From an uncultured Prevotellaceae bacterium (lineage in GTDB: Bacteria > Bacteroidota > Bacteroidia > Bacteroidales > Bacteroidaceae), in NCBI GenBank assembly GCA_958404085.1, contig CATXZX010000008.1, positions 1 to 13,769 on the forward strand: 13,769 nt of DNA, written 5' to 3'. The notes beneath the pieces were generated by a model. That model was not told the DNA's origin. It saw only the letters and a list, made by a program, of their open reading frames with translations, and did no database searches. The translations under genes were made by a program, and so were the position numbers. Shown here in pieces: positions 1 through 5,582 of this stretch. Position 1 is the stretch's first letter. The number at the start of each line of letters is the position of its first letter.

Positions 1-66
1 CGTAAAAGCCATCATGGCCGATAACAACATTACAAGATATACATTCATGTCCGCTGTTTTTTCCAT
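1..66 (-). CDS. N-terminus of a gene cut by the left edge
   Basis: On the minus strand an ATG at 66-64 opens a frame that runs without a stop to the window edge, giving 22 residues (MEKTADMNVYLVMLLSAMMA then FT). An ATG seven codons in is an alternative start. From Met7 the peptide is hydrophobic, which would fit a first membrane segment. It starts 40 bases after the WecG-like gene ends and reads in the same direction, so it is probably co-transcribed with it. A polyprenyl-phosphate sugar-phosphate transferase is a common neighbour of WecG-type genes, but 22 residues cannot establish this; a secreted or other membrane protein is equally possible. Confidence 0.45.
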   Translation of the reverse strand, partial: MEKTADMNVYLVMLLSAMMAFT

Positions 67-106
67 TCTGATGTCTAATTTGATCGTTTATAATTCTCCA
101 TCGAGG

Positions 107-814
107 CTATATGCGCCCCAGTTTCACCAGCAGATAAAAGCGCACTAAGTGTATCTGCCGTTTGATGCGCGACGGCTGTTTCAGCAGACGGTATGCAAAC
201 TCCAGGTTGTGGTCGACCCACCATTTGGGGGCGCGCTTCACGTGCCCCGTATACACATCGAAACTGCCTCCAAGCCCCTGATAAACGGCCGCATGGCGTT
301 CCGACATCTCTTCCATCAGGAGTTCCTGCTTAGGCGACCCCATGGCCACAAACACCACGTCGGGCTTCTTGTCGACCACATCGGCTATGAGCGATGCGCG
401 CTCTTCGGGTGTACGGATGTAACCGTTCCGGAAAGCCGCGATGCGGATGCCGGGAAAGTCCTGCTGCAGGCGCGCCACAGTCTCTTCGATTACTTCCTGC
501 TTGCCGCCCACCAGATAGAACGACTTGCCGGAACGGTAGGTAGCGGCTATAATCTTCAGCCACAGTTCGCAACCCGGAATCTTCACGGCATCGGCACACC
601 CGTGCTGCTTCAGCGCCAACACGGCCCCGGCTCCGTCGCAATAACCAATATTCCGATTGATAATATCGCGCGTCTGCGGCGTGGCGTGCAGTATTTTCTC
701 CGCATTAATGGCCACCAAAATGCCCTTGCGGCCCTCTACGTAGCCCAACAACTCTTCGAACGAGCGAAAAGGATGCACCTTTACGCCGTTCAGCATCACT
801 CTATTGTCTTCCAT
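107..814 (-). CDS. WecG/TagA/CpsF family glycosyltransferase (GT26)
   Basis: This 235-residue protein has the usual length of the WecG/TagA/CpsF family, membrane-associated enzymes that add an N-acetylhexosamine or its uronic acid (ManNAc, ManNAcA) from a UDP-sugar to an undecaprenyl-linked acceptor. Visible landmarks are the early NAEK segment (37-40), YCDG (58-61), LVGG (101-104), VAMGSPKQE (156-164), the glycine-rich segment ending in FDVYTG (185-190), RAPKWW (194-199) and a basic C-terminal tail probably lying on the membrane (RLLKQPSRIKRQ). The start is ATG at 814. It reads like the main polysaccharide run but is cut off from it by the oppositely oriented ATPase gene, so it needs its own promoter between 815 and 976; I could not identify one. 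Family assignment is firm; the exact sugar is unknown. Confidence 0.9.
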   Translation of the reverse strand: MEDNRVMLNGVKVHPFRSFEELLGYVEGRKGILVAINAEKILHATPQTRDIINRNIGYCDGAGAVLALKQHGCADAVKIPGCELWLKIIAATYRSGKSFYLVGGKQEVIEETVARLQQDFPGIRIAAFRNGYIRTPEERASLIADVVDKKPDVVFVAMGSPKQELLMEEMSERHAAVYQGLGGSFDVYTGHVKRAPKWWVDHNLEFAYRLLKQPSRIKRQIHLVRFYLLVKLGRI

Positions 815-852
815 AATGTTTATGTGTATATATAAGCCACCCGCTACGCACC

Positions 853-963
853 ATTCGTGCGAATAAATGTAAGATTTGGCCTTACATTCGTGCGAATTTG
901 TGTAGTCCGACAGCCGTTATTCGTCAAAATAAATGTAACTTTGCACATAACGAACGTGCAAAT
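853..963 (+). repeat. Four tandem units at 33-base spacing upstream of the ATPase
   Basis: Units begin at 853, 886, 919 and 952, exactly 33 bases apart. Each starts with a 12-base element: ATTCGTGCGAAT in the first two (5-base arms ATTCG/CGAAT around TG), ATTCGTCAAAAT in the third and GAACGTGCAAAT in the fourth. Units 1, 3 and 4 continue with AAATGTA. Units 1 and 2 are linked by a further 8-base inverted repeat, AATGTAAG (866-873) and CTTACATT (881-888). The array fills most of the space between the divergent WecG-like and ATPase genes and contains the ATPase promoter. Regular spacing of near-palindromes suggests binding sites for a repressor or activator; this role is inferred. Confidence 0.7.
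936..943 (+). promoter_or_regulatory. Bacteroidetes-type -7 element for the ATPase gene
   Basis: TAACTTTG matches the Bacteroidetes -7 consensus TAnnTTTG exactly. It lies about 34 bases before the ATG at 977, inside the third 33-base unit. A -33 element is not clear; TTATTCG at 917-923 is roughly the right distance upstream. A looser version (TAAGATTTG, one base too long) occurs in the first unit. Confidence 0.55.
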
Positions 964-976
964 AAATGTATCGAGT

Positions 977-2275
977 ATGAAAAGAATTATTATGAATCAG
1001 CTCATTGCATGGAAAGAATCACTCCAACGCAAGCCTTTGATTATAAATGGTGCCCGTCAAGTGGGGAAAACCTATATTCTGCAAGCCTTCGGACGGTTGC
1101 ACTACCGCTCCGTGGCCTATGTCAATCTGGAGGGACAAAGCGAAGCGGCCCGCATATTCGAACACGACTTCGACATTGCACGCATCGTTCGCTCGCTATC
1201 AGCACTGTTAAGCGTACACATCGAACCGGCACACACACTGATTATTTTGGACGAAGTGCAGGAATGCCCCACAGCCCTGACAGTTTTAAAATACTTTTTA
1301 GAGAACGCGCCACAGTACCACATCGTCGTAGCCGGTTCCTTGCTCGGCATCTCGCTCCATAACCAAGCCTCGTTTCCCGTAGGCAAAGTGGACATGCTTC
1401 GAATGTATCCCATGACGTTTTGTGAATTTCTTTCGGCCATCGGACAAGATCCGCTGGCCAATCTGCTTAACTCGCACGACCTTGCGGCCATCAACACGCT
1501 GGGCGAACGTCTCACGGAGTGTCTGCGCCAATATTACTTTACGGGCGGCATGCCCGCAGCCGTCAAAGAGTATGTACGAACCCAAAACCTGACGGAAGTA
1601 AGGCGTTTACAGAAACAGATGCTATTCGACTACCGCCGCGACTTCTCCAAACATGCTCCCGCGGCACAAGTGCCACGCATCAACCAAGTGTGGGATAGTA
1701 TTCCCGCGCAACTGGCACGCGAGAACAAGAAGTTCCTCTACGGAAGCCTGAGGAAGGGGGCACGCGCTTCGGAGTTCGAACTCGCCATACAATGGCTGCT
1801 CGATGCCGGACTGGCCTACCGCATTCACCGCGCCTCTTCGCCCACCCTGCCGCTCAAGTTCTACGAAGACACATCTGCCTTCAAACTCTTTATGCTCGAT
1901 GTAGGACTGATGGGCGCTATGGCCGATACGCCAGCCGCCGACATATTGATAGGCAACAATGCCTTTACCGAATACAAGGGAGCATTGACCGAACTCTACG
2001 TTCTCACACAACTCATGCCCCTCGATATTCCCATTTTCTACCACAGCAGCAACGATTCGCGGGCCGAGGTCGATTTTCTGGTACAAAGCGGTTCACGCAT
2101 CATTCCCATAGAGGTTAAAGCCGAAGTAAACGTCCGCTCCAAATCGCTCCACGCATACATTGACAAGCATCCCGCTCTGCGCGGCCTGCGCCTATCCATG
2201 CTCCCGGCCCTATCACATGAATGGATGGACAACCGCCCGCTCTATGCCCCGCCCTGCTGGCTGCTGCAAGAGTGA
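977..2275 (+). CDS. AAA family ATPase with DUF4143-type C-terminus
   Basis: The protein of 432 residues has the layout of the large AAA ATPase/DUF4143 family. The N-terminal NTPase domain carries Walker A GARQVGKT (25-32) and Walker B LIILDE (88-93), followed by VVAGSLLG (117-124). The C-terminal part has SRAEVDFLV (361-369) and IPIEVKAE (376-383), a pattern resembling the catalytic core of PD-(D/E)xK nuclease folds. The cellular role of this family is not settled. The frame is open from 857, but ATG at 977 is preferred: the extra residues are encoded by the 33-base repeats and the promoter, and the family begins close to the KRII/ITNQLI segment. It is the only plus-strand gene, converges on the acetyltransferase with a 42-base gap, and has no evident role in polysaccharide assembly; it looks like an inserted accessory gene. 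Confidence 0.85.
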   Translation: MKRIIMNQLIAWKESLQRKPLIINGARQVGKTYILQAFGRLHYRSVAYVNLEGQSEAARIFEHDFDIARIVRSLSALLSVHIEPAHTLIILDEVQECPTALTVLKYFLENAPQYHIVVAGSLLGISLHNQASFPVGKVDMLRMYPMTFCEFLSAIGQDPLANLLNSHDLAAINTLGERLTECLRQYYFTGGMPAAVKEYVRTQNLTEVRRLQKQMLFDYRRDFSKHAPAAQVPRINQVWDSIPAQLARENKKFLYGSLRKGARASEFELAIQWLLDAGLAYRIHRASSPTLPLKFYEDTSAFKLFMLDVGLMGAMADTPAADILIGNNAFTEYKGALTELYVLTQLMPLDIPIFYHSSNDSRAEVDFLVQSGSRIIPIEVKAEVNVRSKSLHAYIDKHPALRGLRLSMLPALSHEWMDNRPLYAPPCWLLQE

Positions 2276-2317
2276 TTTCTTACAACTCGCCCATTTTGCT
2301 CAGCAAGAGCCAAACGT

Positions 2318-2848
2318 TCACTTCCGATACTTCAACACACGGGCCGGGTTACCGCCTACAATGGCATAGTCGGGAACAGGCTTGGTGACGACCGAACCGG
2401 CACCGATAATCGCTCCACGACCTATACTTCCTACATTGGGACAGATGGTCACACGTGTGCCTATCCACACGTCATCGCCAATAGTCAACTTACTCTTAGG
2501 TAAATTTCCTTGACGCCCTATCGGAATGTCTGTACGAGTGTATACGTGCCCCCCCCCGATTAATATTATATCCTTAGCAGTCAATACATTACAACCAATT
2601 TCAACCTCGAAATTCTCCACGCGAAAATTACGACCGAGCCCAGAGTTGTCGCCGATGCTAATGCAACTTCCGTTGCCAATGTACACATGCGGCTGGATAT
2701 TGACATTCTTCCCCATTTTGGTAAACAGCCGCCGGCAAAGCATTTGCCGGAAGCGGATGGAAAAACGCGCCACCGGCCGAAGCATCGGCGGACAGGGCAA
2801 GTGTTGGCCCACCAGATAATAAACGACTAATAAAAAGCGATGTCTCAT
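2318..2848 (-). CDS. Hexapeptide-repeat (LbH) O-acetyltransferase
   Basis: A 176-residue left-handed beta-helix acetyltransferase of the maltose O-acetyltransferase/WbbJ/NodL type, which uses acetyl-CoA to acetylate a sugar. Hexapeptide repeats run from about 50 to 155 (IGNGSC, IGDNSG, IGCNVL, IGDDVW, IGRGAI). His101 in GGGHVYTRTDIP is the probable catalytic residue, and the C-terminal signature GAGSVVTKPVPDYAIVGGNP is complete. The N-terminal 45 residues are basic and hydrophobic and could touch the membrane. The start is ATG at 2848, 15 bases after the TupA-like gene, so it closes the operon. Gly98-100, immediately before the catalytic His, are encoded by nine consecutive Gs; a change of one base there would remove the active site and everything after it. 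The substrate is unknown, presumably the repeat unit of this locus. Confidence 0.9.
   Translation of the reverse strand: MRHRFLLVVYYLVGQHLPCPPMLRPVARFSIRFRQMLCRRLFTKMGKNVNIQPHVYIGNGSCISIGDNSGLGRNFRVENFEVEIGCNVLTAKDIILIGGGHVYTRTDIPIGRQGNLPKSKLTIGDDVWIGTRVTICPNVGSIGRGAIIGAGSVVTKPVPDYAIVGGNPARVLKYRK
2549..2557 (-). repeat. G9 homopolymer inside the LbH acetyltransferase gene (in frame)
   Basis: Nine Cs on the plus strand, so nine Gs on the coding strand, encode Gly98-Gly99-Gly100 exactly as GGG GGG GGG. As written the reading frame is intact. Tracts of this length are prone to slippage in replication. Confidence 0.9.
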
Positions 2849-2863
2849 CTATTCCATGACTAT

Positions 2864-3778
2864 TTACAATCCTAACTTCTTGCGCATAGAAGAAGCTGTT
2901 ACCAATTTATTTTCATCAATCCGCTTACCCCAAGCCAGAAGCGTTTCTTCCGTAAACTCGCAATCCCATCCCGGCATGAACGTCATTTCACCAAACACGA
3001 CACGACCGTTCACCTCATACAAGTCGACACGAACAAAGTTTATATCCTGAGAGAGTTTCTTTGCGACCGACTTCATTTCCTCAAAACACGAAGGACAAGA
3101 AATTTCCTTCATATCACTATTTGTCCGAAACAACTCAGGATGTGCTATCCACTCCATATCATAAATCATTCGACTGTAGTTGTGGGTATTGAACTTACGA
3201 TCGCTCACGACAAAGCAATAAAGAGGTTCTCCATTAAAACAATGGAACTTGTAATCAATCAGTGGCGCATCTGGCGCATCATTCTGCTTCAAAAGTTCTT
3301 CAACGATAATCTTTGATTCAATCGCCGCATAATGCAACTGTCCCGTCAATGCACCATAGGGATATTTCATCCATTTGTCAAACTGACGATTCACGGCGGC
3401 AACGTTCATGCTCCGTTTGTCGCGCACCAACATGTTCGACGTACAACCGTTGTTGGTTTTCATAACAAAACTTGCGGGCAAGGCATCGTAATTTATTTCA
3501 GACGTATCATCGTACACACCATACAAATGGGTCAACAACCGCTCGCCACAACGTGCGGCAACAAACTCACGTACACGATATTTATCGGCCAACCATGCCC
3601 ACAAACTCGTATCGGCATTACAACTCATCCACATTATTTTATCATAGAACGATTGCGGATGCTTCCACTGTACGCAACGTTTGTAACGCGAGTAAAAACG
3701 AATTCCTAAAATATTTTTTTGCATATGTTTAAGAACACCGGCAAACGGCATCAGCAAATGATAAATTAATTGTTTCAT
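2864..3778 (-). CDS. TupA-like ATP-grasp protein
   Basis: The 304-residue protein fits the ATP-grasp TupA-like family, named after a teichuronopeptide synthesis gene of alkaliphilic Bacillus and widespread in polysaccharide loci. Members are predicted to use ATP to form an amide or similar bond, for example joining an amino acid to a uronic acid. Landmarks are LADKYRVREFV (63-73), FVMKTNNGC (104-112, likely ATP-binding strand and Lys), VEELL (159-163), DYKFHCFNGEP (175-185), FVRVDLY (248-254) and the metal-binding-like GEMTFMPG (263-270). The start is ATG at 3778, five bases after the GT4 gene. Its presence suggests the polysaccharide carries an amide-linked substituent, but neither donor nor acceptor can be read from the sequence. 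Confidence 0.85.
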   Translation of the reverse strand: MKQLIYHLLMPFAGVLKHMQKNILGIRFYSRYKRCVQWKHPQSFYDKIMWMSCNADTSLWAWLADKYRVREFVAARCGERLLTHLYGVYDDTSEINYDALPASFVMKTNNGCTSNMLVRDKRSMNVAAVNRQFDKWMKYPYGALTGQLHYAAIESKIIVEELLKQNDAPDAPLIDYKFHCFNGEPLYCFVVSDRKFNTHNYSRMIYDMEWIAHPELFRTNSDMKEISCPSCFEEMKSVAKKLSQDINFVRVDLYEVNGRVVFGEMTFMPGWDCEFTEETLLAWGKRIDENKLVTASSMRKKLGL

Positions 3779-3783
3779 ATCTT

Positions 3784-4857
3784 TTACTTTTTAGAATTTA
3801 ATAATGATGCATAAACAGACGAAAGTTTTTCGATTACAGGCAATGGAAAATAATTGACAGATACCTTACGATATGACTTTTTACCCATTTGTTTAAGTTT
3901 TTCCGAATCAGCAAGTACTGCTGATAAAAGAGAGAACAAGGCATTACGATCACCAGCTTCAAATAGCAAACCATCCTCTCCGTCCGCAACCAGCTCTGGA
4001 ATCCCGCCCACACGGGTAGCAATAACCGGAACTCCATACGACATAGCCTCGAGAATAGACATGGGCAATCCCTCGGTATATGAAGGCAGGATAAAAGCAT
4101 CGGACAAAGCAAACAATTCAGTTTTACGCCGTTCATCCACCCATCCTTCATAAATAACCATATCGGTCAAATGTCTTTTTTCCACAAAATCCTTCAATTG
4201 TTCTACCTCTCCATTTCCTCCTACATGTAAAAGCAGTTTACCATCAAAAACTTTACAATGCTCAGCTAATACATCCAGCAAATCGAATATGCCTTTTTTC
4301 TGAGTTATCAATCCGAGAAAGAACAGATGAAAACGTCCATCTTTATGCACATTTTTCGTTTGCATAGGTTCAGGAATAACATTGGGAATAACCACTACGT
4401 GTGAACCACCAACAATACCTTCAAACCATTTACGCCAGAACTCTGTTAAGACAACAATACAATCGGCTTGCCTAAGCCTACGACTAATTTTTTGGGGATC
4501 AGTTGCATAAAACTCTCTAAATCCTCCGCCATGAACATGCAATATTACTTTTCGACCGAAGATTTTGGCTAAATACAAAAAGTATGTCGAACGCCAAAAG
4601 TCATTCCTCGAAGCAGTATGAACATGTACAATACGTATTTCATGATGTAATGTCAATAAAACAGACATACGAACAAGGGCTTTCAGCATAACAAAAAATT
4701 TGGTTATACTCCCCCCCTTACGCGAATTGACAACACAACGAAAATCGTTGAAAACGTAATGTTCATAATTCCATAGCACTTGAGCTATACCACCGCGAGG
4801 TGGACGGAACTCGCATCCAACGGTCAGCACTCTGTCTGACAAGTTCTTCGATAACAT
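3784..4857 (-). CDS. GT4 family (group 1) glycosyltransferase
   Basis: A GT-B fold retaining glycosyltransferase of 357 residues. The N-terminal domain has GCEFRPPRGGIAQV (14-27) with the acceptor-side glycine loop, and VHGGGFREFY (108-117). The C-terminal nucleotide-sugar domain has FFLGLITQKKGIFDLLD (179-195), LHVGGNGEVEQL (210-221) and the E-x7-E signature from Glu262 to Glu270 in TEGLPMSILEAMSYGVPVI. The frame is open back to a TTG at 4887, but ATG at 4857 is preferred: it is a standard start and places the first beta strand (RVLTVGCEF) at the usual distance. A run of seven Gs (4711-4717) encodes part of Lys47-Gly48-Gly49. The gene follows the HU-like gene after a gap with a terminator-like hairpin and heads a three-gene unit with the TupA-like and acetyltransferase genes. 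Confidence 0.92.
   Translation of the reverse strand: MLSKNLSDRVLTVGCEFRPPRGGIAQVLWNYEHYVFNDFRCVVNSRKGGSITKFFVMLKALVRMSVLLTLHHEIRIVHVHTASRNDFWRSTYFLYLAKIFGRKVILHVHGGGFREFYATDPQKISRRLRQADCIVVLTEFWRKWFEGIVGGSHVVVIPNVIPEPMQTKNVHKDGRFHLFFLGLITQKKGIFDLLDVLAEHCKVFDGKLLLHVGGNGEVEQLKDFVEKRHLTDMVIYEGWVDERRKTELFALSDAFILPSYTEGLPMSILEAMSYGVPVIATRVGGIPELVADGEDGLLFEAGDRNALFSLLSAVLADSEKLKQMGKKSYRKVSVNYFPLPVIEKLSSVYASLLNSKK
4711..4717 (-). repeat. G7 homopolymer inside the GT4 gene (in frame)
   Basis: Seven Cs on the plus strand (seven Gs on the coding strand) fall in the codons for Lys47-Gly48-Gly49. The frame is intact as written. It is shorter than the two G9 tracts and so less likely to slip often. Confidence 0.8.
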
Positions 4858-4903
4858 AAAACACCCATTTAGAAATTCGTTAAACAACTGCCTTGTTTAC
4901 AAA

Positions 4904-4932
4904 GGCCTTCCCACCCATAAAAGCGGAAGGCC
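4904..4932 (-). terminator. Terminator-like hairpin after the HU-like gene
   Basis: On the minus strand GGCCTTCC (4932-4925) pairs with GGAAGGCC (4911-4904), an 8-base perfect stem with a 13-base loop, followed by TTT and then GTTTAC. It starts 13 bases beyond the stop of the HU-like gene and ends before the GT4 start. The T tract is short, so it may be a weak or partial terminator. Confidence 0.45.
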
Positions 4933-4945
4933 CGTACAAAACACT

Positions 4946-5413
4946 CTACTCTTCGGGCGAAATCTCGCCGCCACCGCCACCATTTCCGCCACTTCCGTTC
5001 CCGCCATCTTTCTCGAGCAACGTACTGAACGAAGCCTTCAGGCGCTGGAAGCTCAAATTTTCCTTCACCAGCTGCACACGCATGGCAGCACTCTGCGAAA
5101 AGCGGACACGCACATCCTTGATTTTAGCTTCGGTACACTGTTCGGACGTAGGGGCCATCTCTCCGGAAAGGGTAAGCCGGAACGAACCCAGGTCGCCCAA
5201 ACGCACACTGCGTCCTTCCTGAAGTTCACTGATTACTACACTCTGCAACGCATTGAGTACGGCCCGTATGTCGGCCGCCGAAACGGTGCTTTCCTTCTCG
5301 ATGCGCTTACTCACATAATCAAGGTCTACAAACTCTCCGCCCGTAATGGTGGGTACATAAACTATCGCCTTTGTGACAGGATTCTTCGAAGCCTTTGGAT
5401 AATACTTAATCAT
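4946..5413 (-). CDS. HU/IHF-like DNA-binding protein (HU-HIG type)
   Basis: A 155-residue Bacteroidetes-type HU-like protein. Residues from about 1 to 120 match the HU-HIG layout: MIKYYPKASKNPVTKAIVY, FVDLDYVSKRIEKESTVSAADIRAVLNALQSVV (helices), then LQEGRSVRLGDLGSFRLTLSG (the beta-arm base typical of HU/IHF), VRFSQSAAMR and LSFQRLKASF. The last 20 residues are a low-complexity Gly/Asn tail ending in ISPEE, common in this group. Such proteins bind DNA and shape or regulate it; the target is unknown. The start is ATG at 5413. It lies in the middle of a polysaccharide operon, but with 169 bases upstream holding palindromic repeats and a hairpin downstream, so it may be its own transcription unit. 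Confidence 0.85.
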   Translation of the reverse strand: MIKYYPKASKNPVTKAIVYVPTITGGEFVDLDYVSKRIEKESTVSAADIRAVLNALQSVVISELQEGRSVRLGDLGSFRLTLSGEMAPTSEQCTEAKIKDVRVRFSQSAAMRVQLVKENLSFQRLKASFSTLLEKDGGNGSGGNGGGGGEISPEE

Positions 5414-5441
5414 AATGTAACGGTTTTAAAGATTTATACTA

Positions 5442-5457
5442 ATTCCCTCCAGGGAAT
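5442..5457. promoter_or_regulatory. Short palindrome upstream of the HU-like gene
   Basis: ATTCCCTCCAGGGAAT has perfect 7-base arms around CC and lies about 28 bases before the HU-like start. The position would suit an operator or leader hairpin, perhaps for autoregulation, but no protein can be assigned. I found no convincing TAnnTTTG element beside it. Confidence 0.3.
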
Positions 5458-5498
5458 GGAATGACTGTTTGTAAACCAACTTGAAAAACCGGCCAAAA

Positions 5499-5577
5499 CT
5501 AGTCGCCGAGTAGTTTTTCCTAGTCGCCGAGTAGAAAATCCTAGTCGGCGACTAGTTTTTTCCGGTCGGCGACGACG
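5499..5577. repeat. Four phased palindromic units upstream of the HU-like gene
   Basis: Four 15-base units lie at 5499, 5520, 5541 and 5563, spaced 21, 21 and 22 bases with A- or T-rich spacers. Units 1 and 2 are CTAGTCGCCGAGTAG, unit 3 is CTAGTCGGCGACTAG (perfect dyad around one base), and unit 4 is the diverged CGGTCGGCGACGACG. Units 1-2 are nearly inverted relative to units 3-4, so unit 2 pairs with unit 3 over 14 of 15 bases with a 6-base loop, and unit 1 could pair with unit 4 outside it. After unit 3 on the plus strand come six Ts; after unit 1 on the minus strand come four. The array separates the membrane protein gene from the HU-like gene. It could be a terminator/attenuator in RNA or a protein-binding array in DNA. 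Confidence 0.8.
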
Positions 5578-5582
5578 TATTT

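Noticed and set aside
149..835. Plus-strand open frame of 228 codons opposite the WecG-like gene
   Set aside because: It is antisense to a gene with clear family motifs, and its own translation is His/Arg/Gln-rich without domain features.
853..963. CRISPR array, suggested by the regular repeats
   Set aside because: The conserved core is only about 12-20 bases, the spacers are not unique protospacer-like segments, there are four units only, and no cas gene is present.
857..976. Longer ATPase start at 857
   Set aside because: The added 40 residues are encoded by the repeat units and the promoter, and do not resemble the family's N-terminus.
2276..2317. Bidirectional terminator between the convergent ATPase and acetyltransferase genes
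   Set aside because: Only a 5-base stem (TTGCT/AGCAA) with almost no loop is present, with no T tract.
5499..5577. CRISPR array or insertion-sequence ends
   Set aside because: Spacers are six or seven A/T-rich bases, far too short for CRISPR, and no transposase or target duplication is seen.
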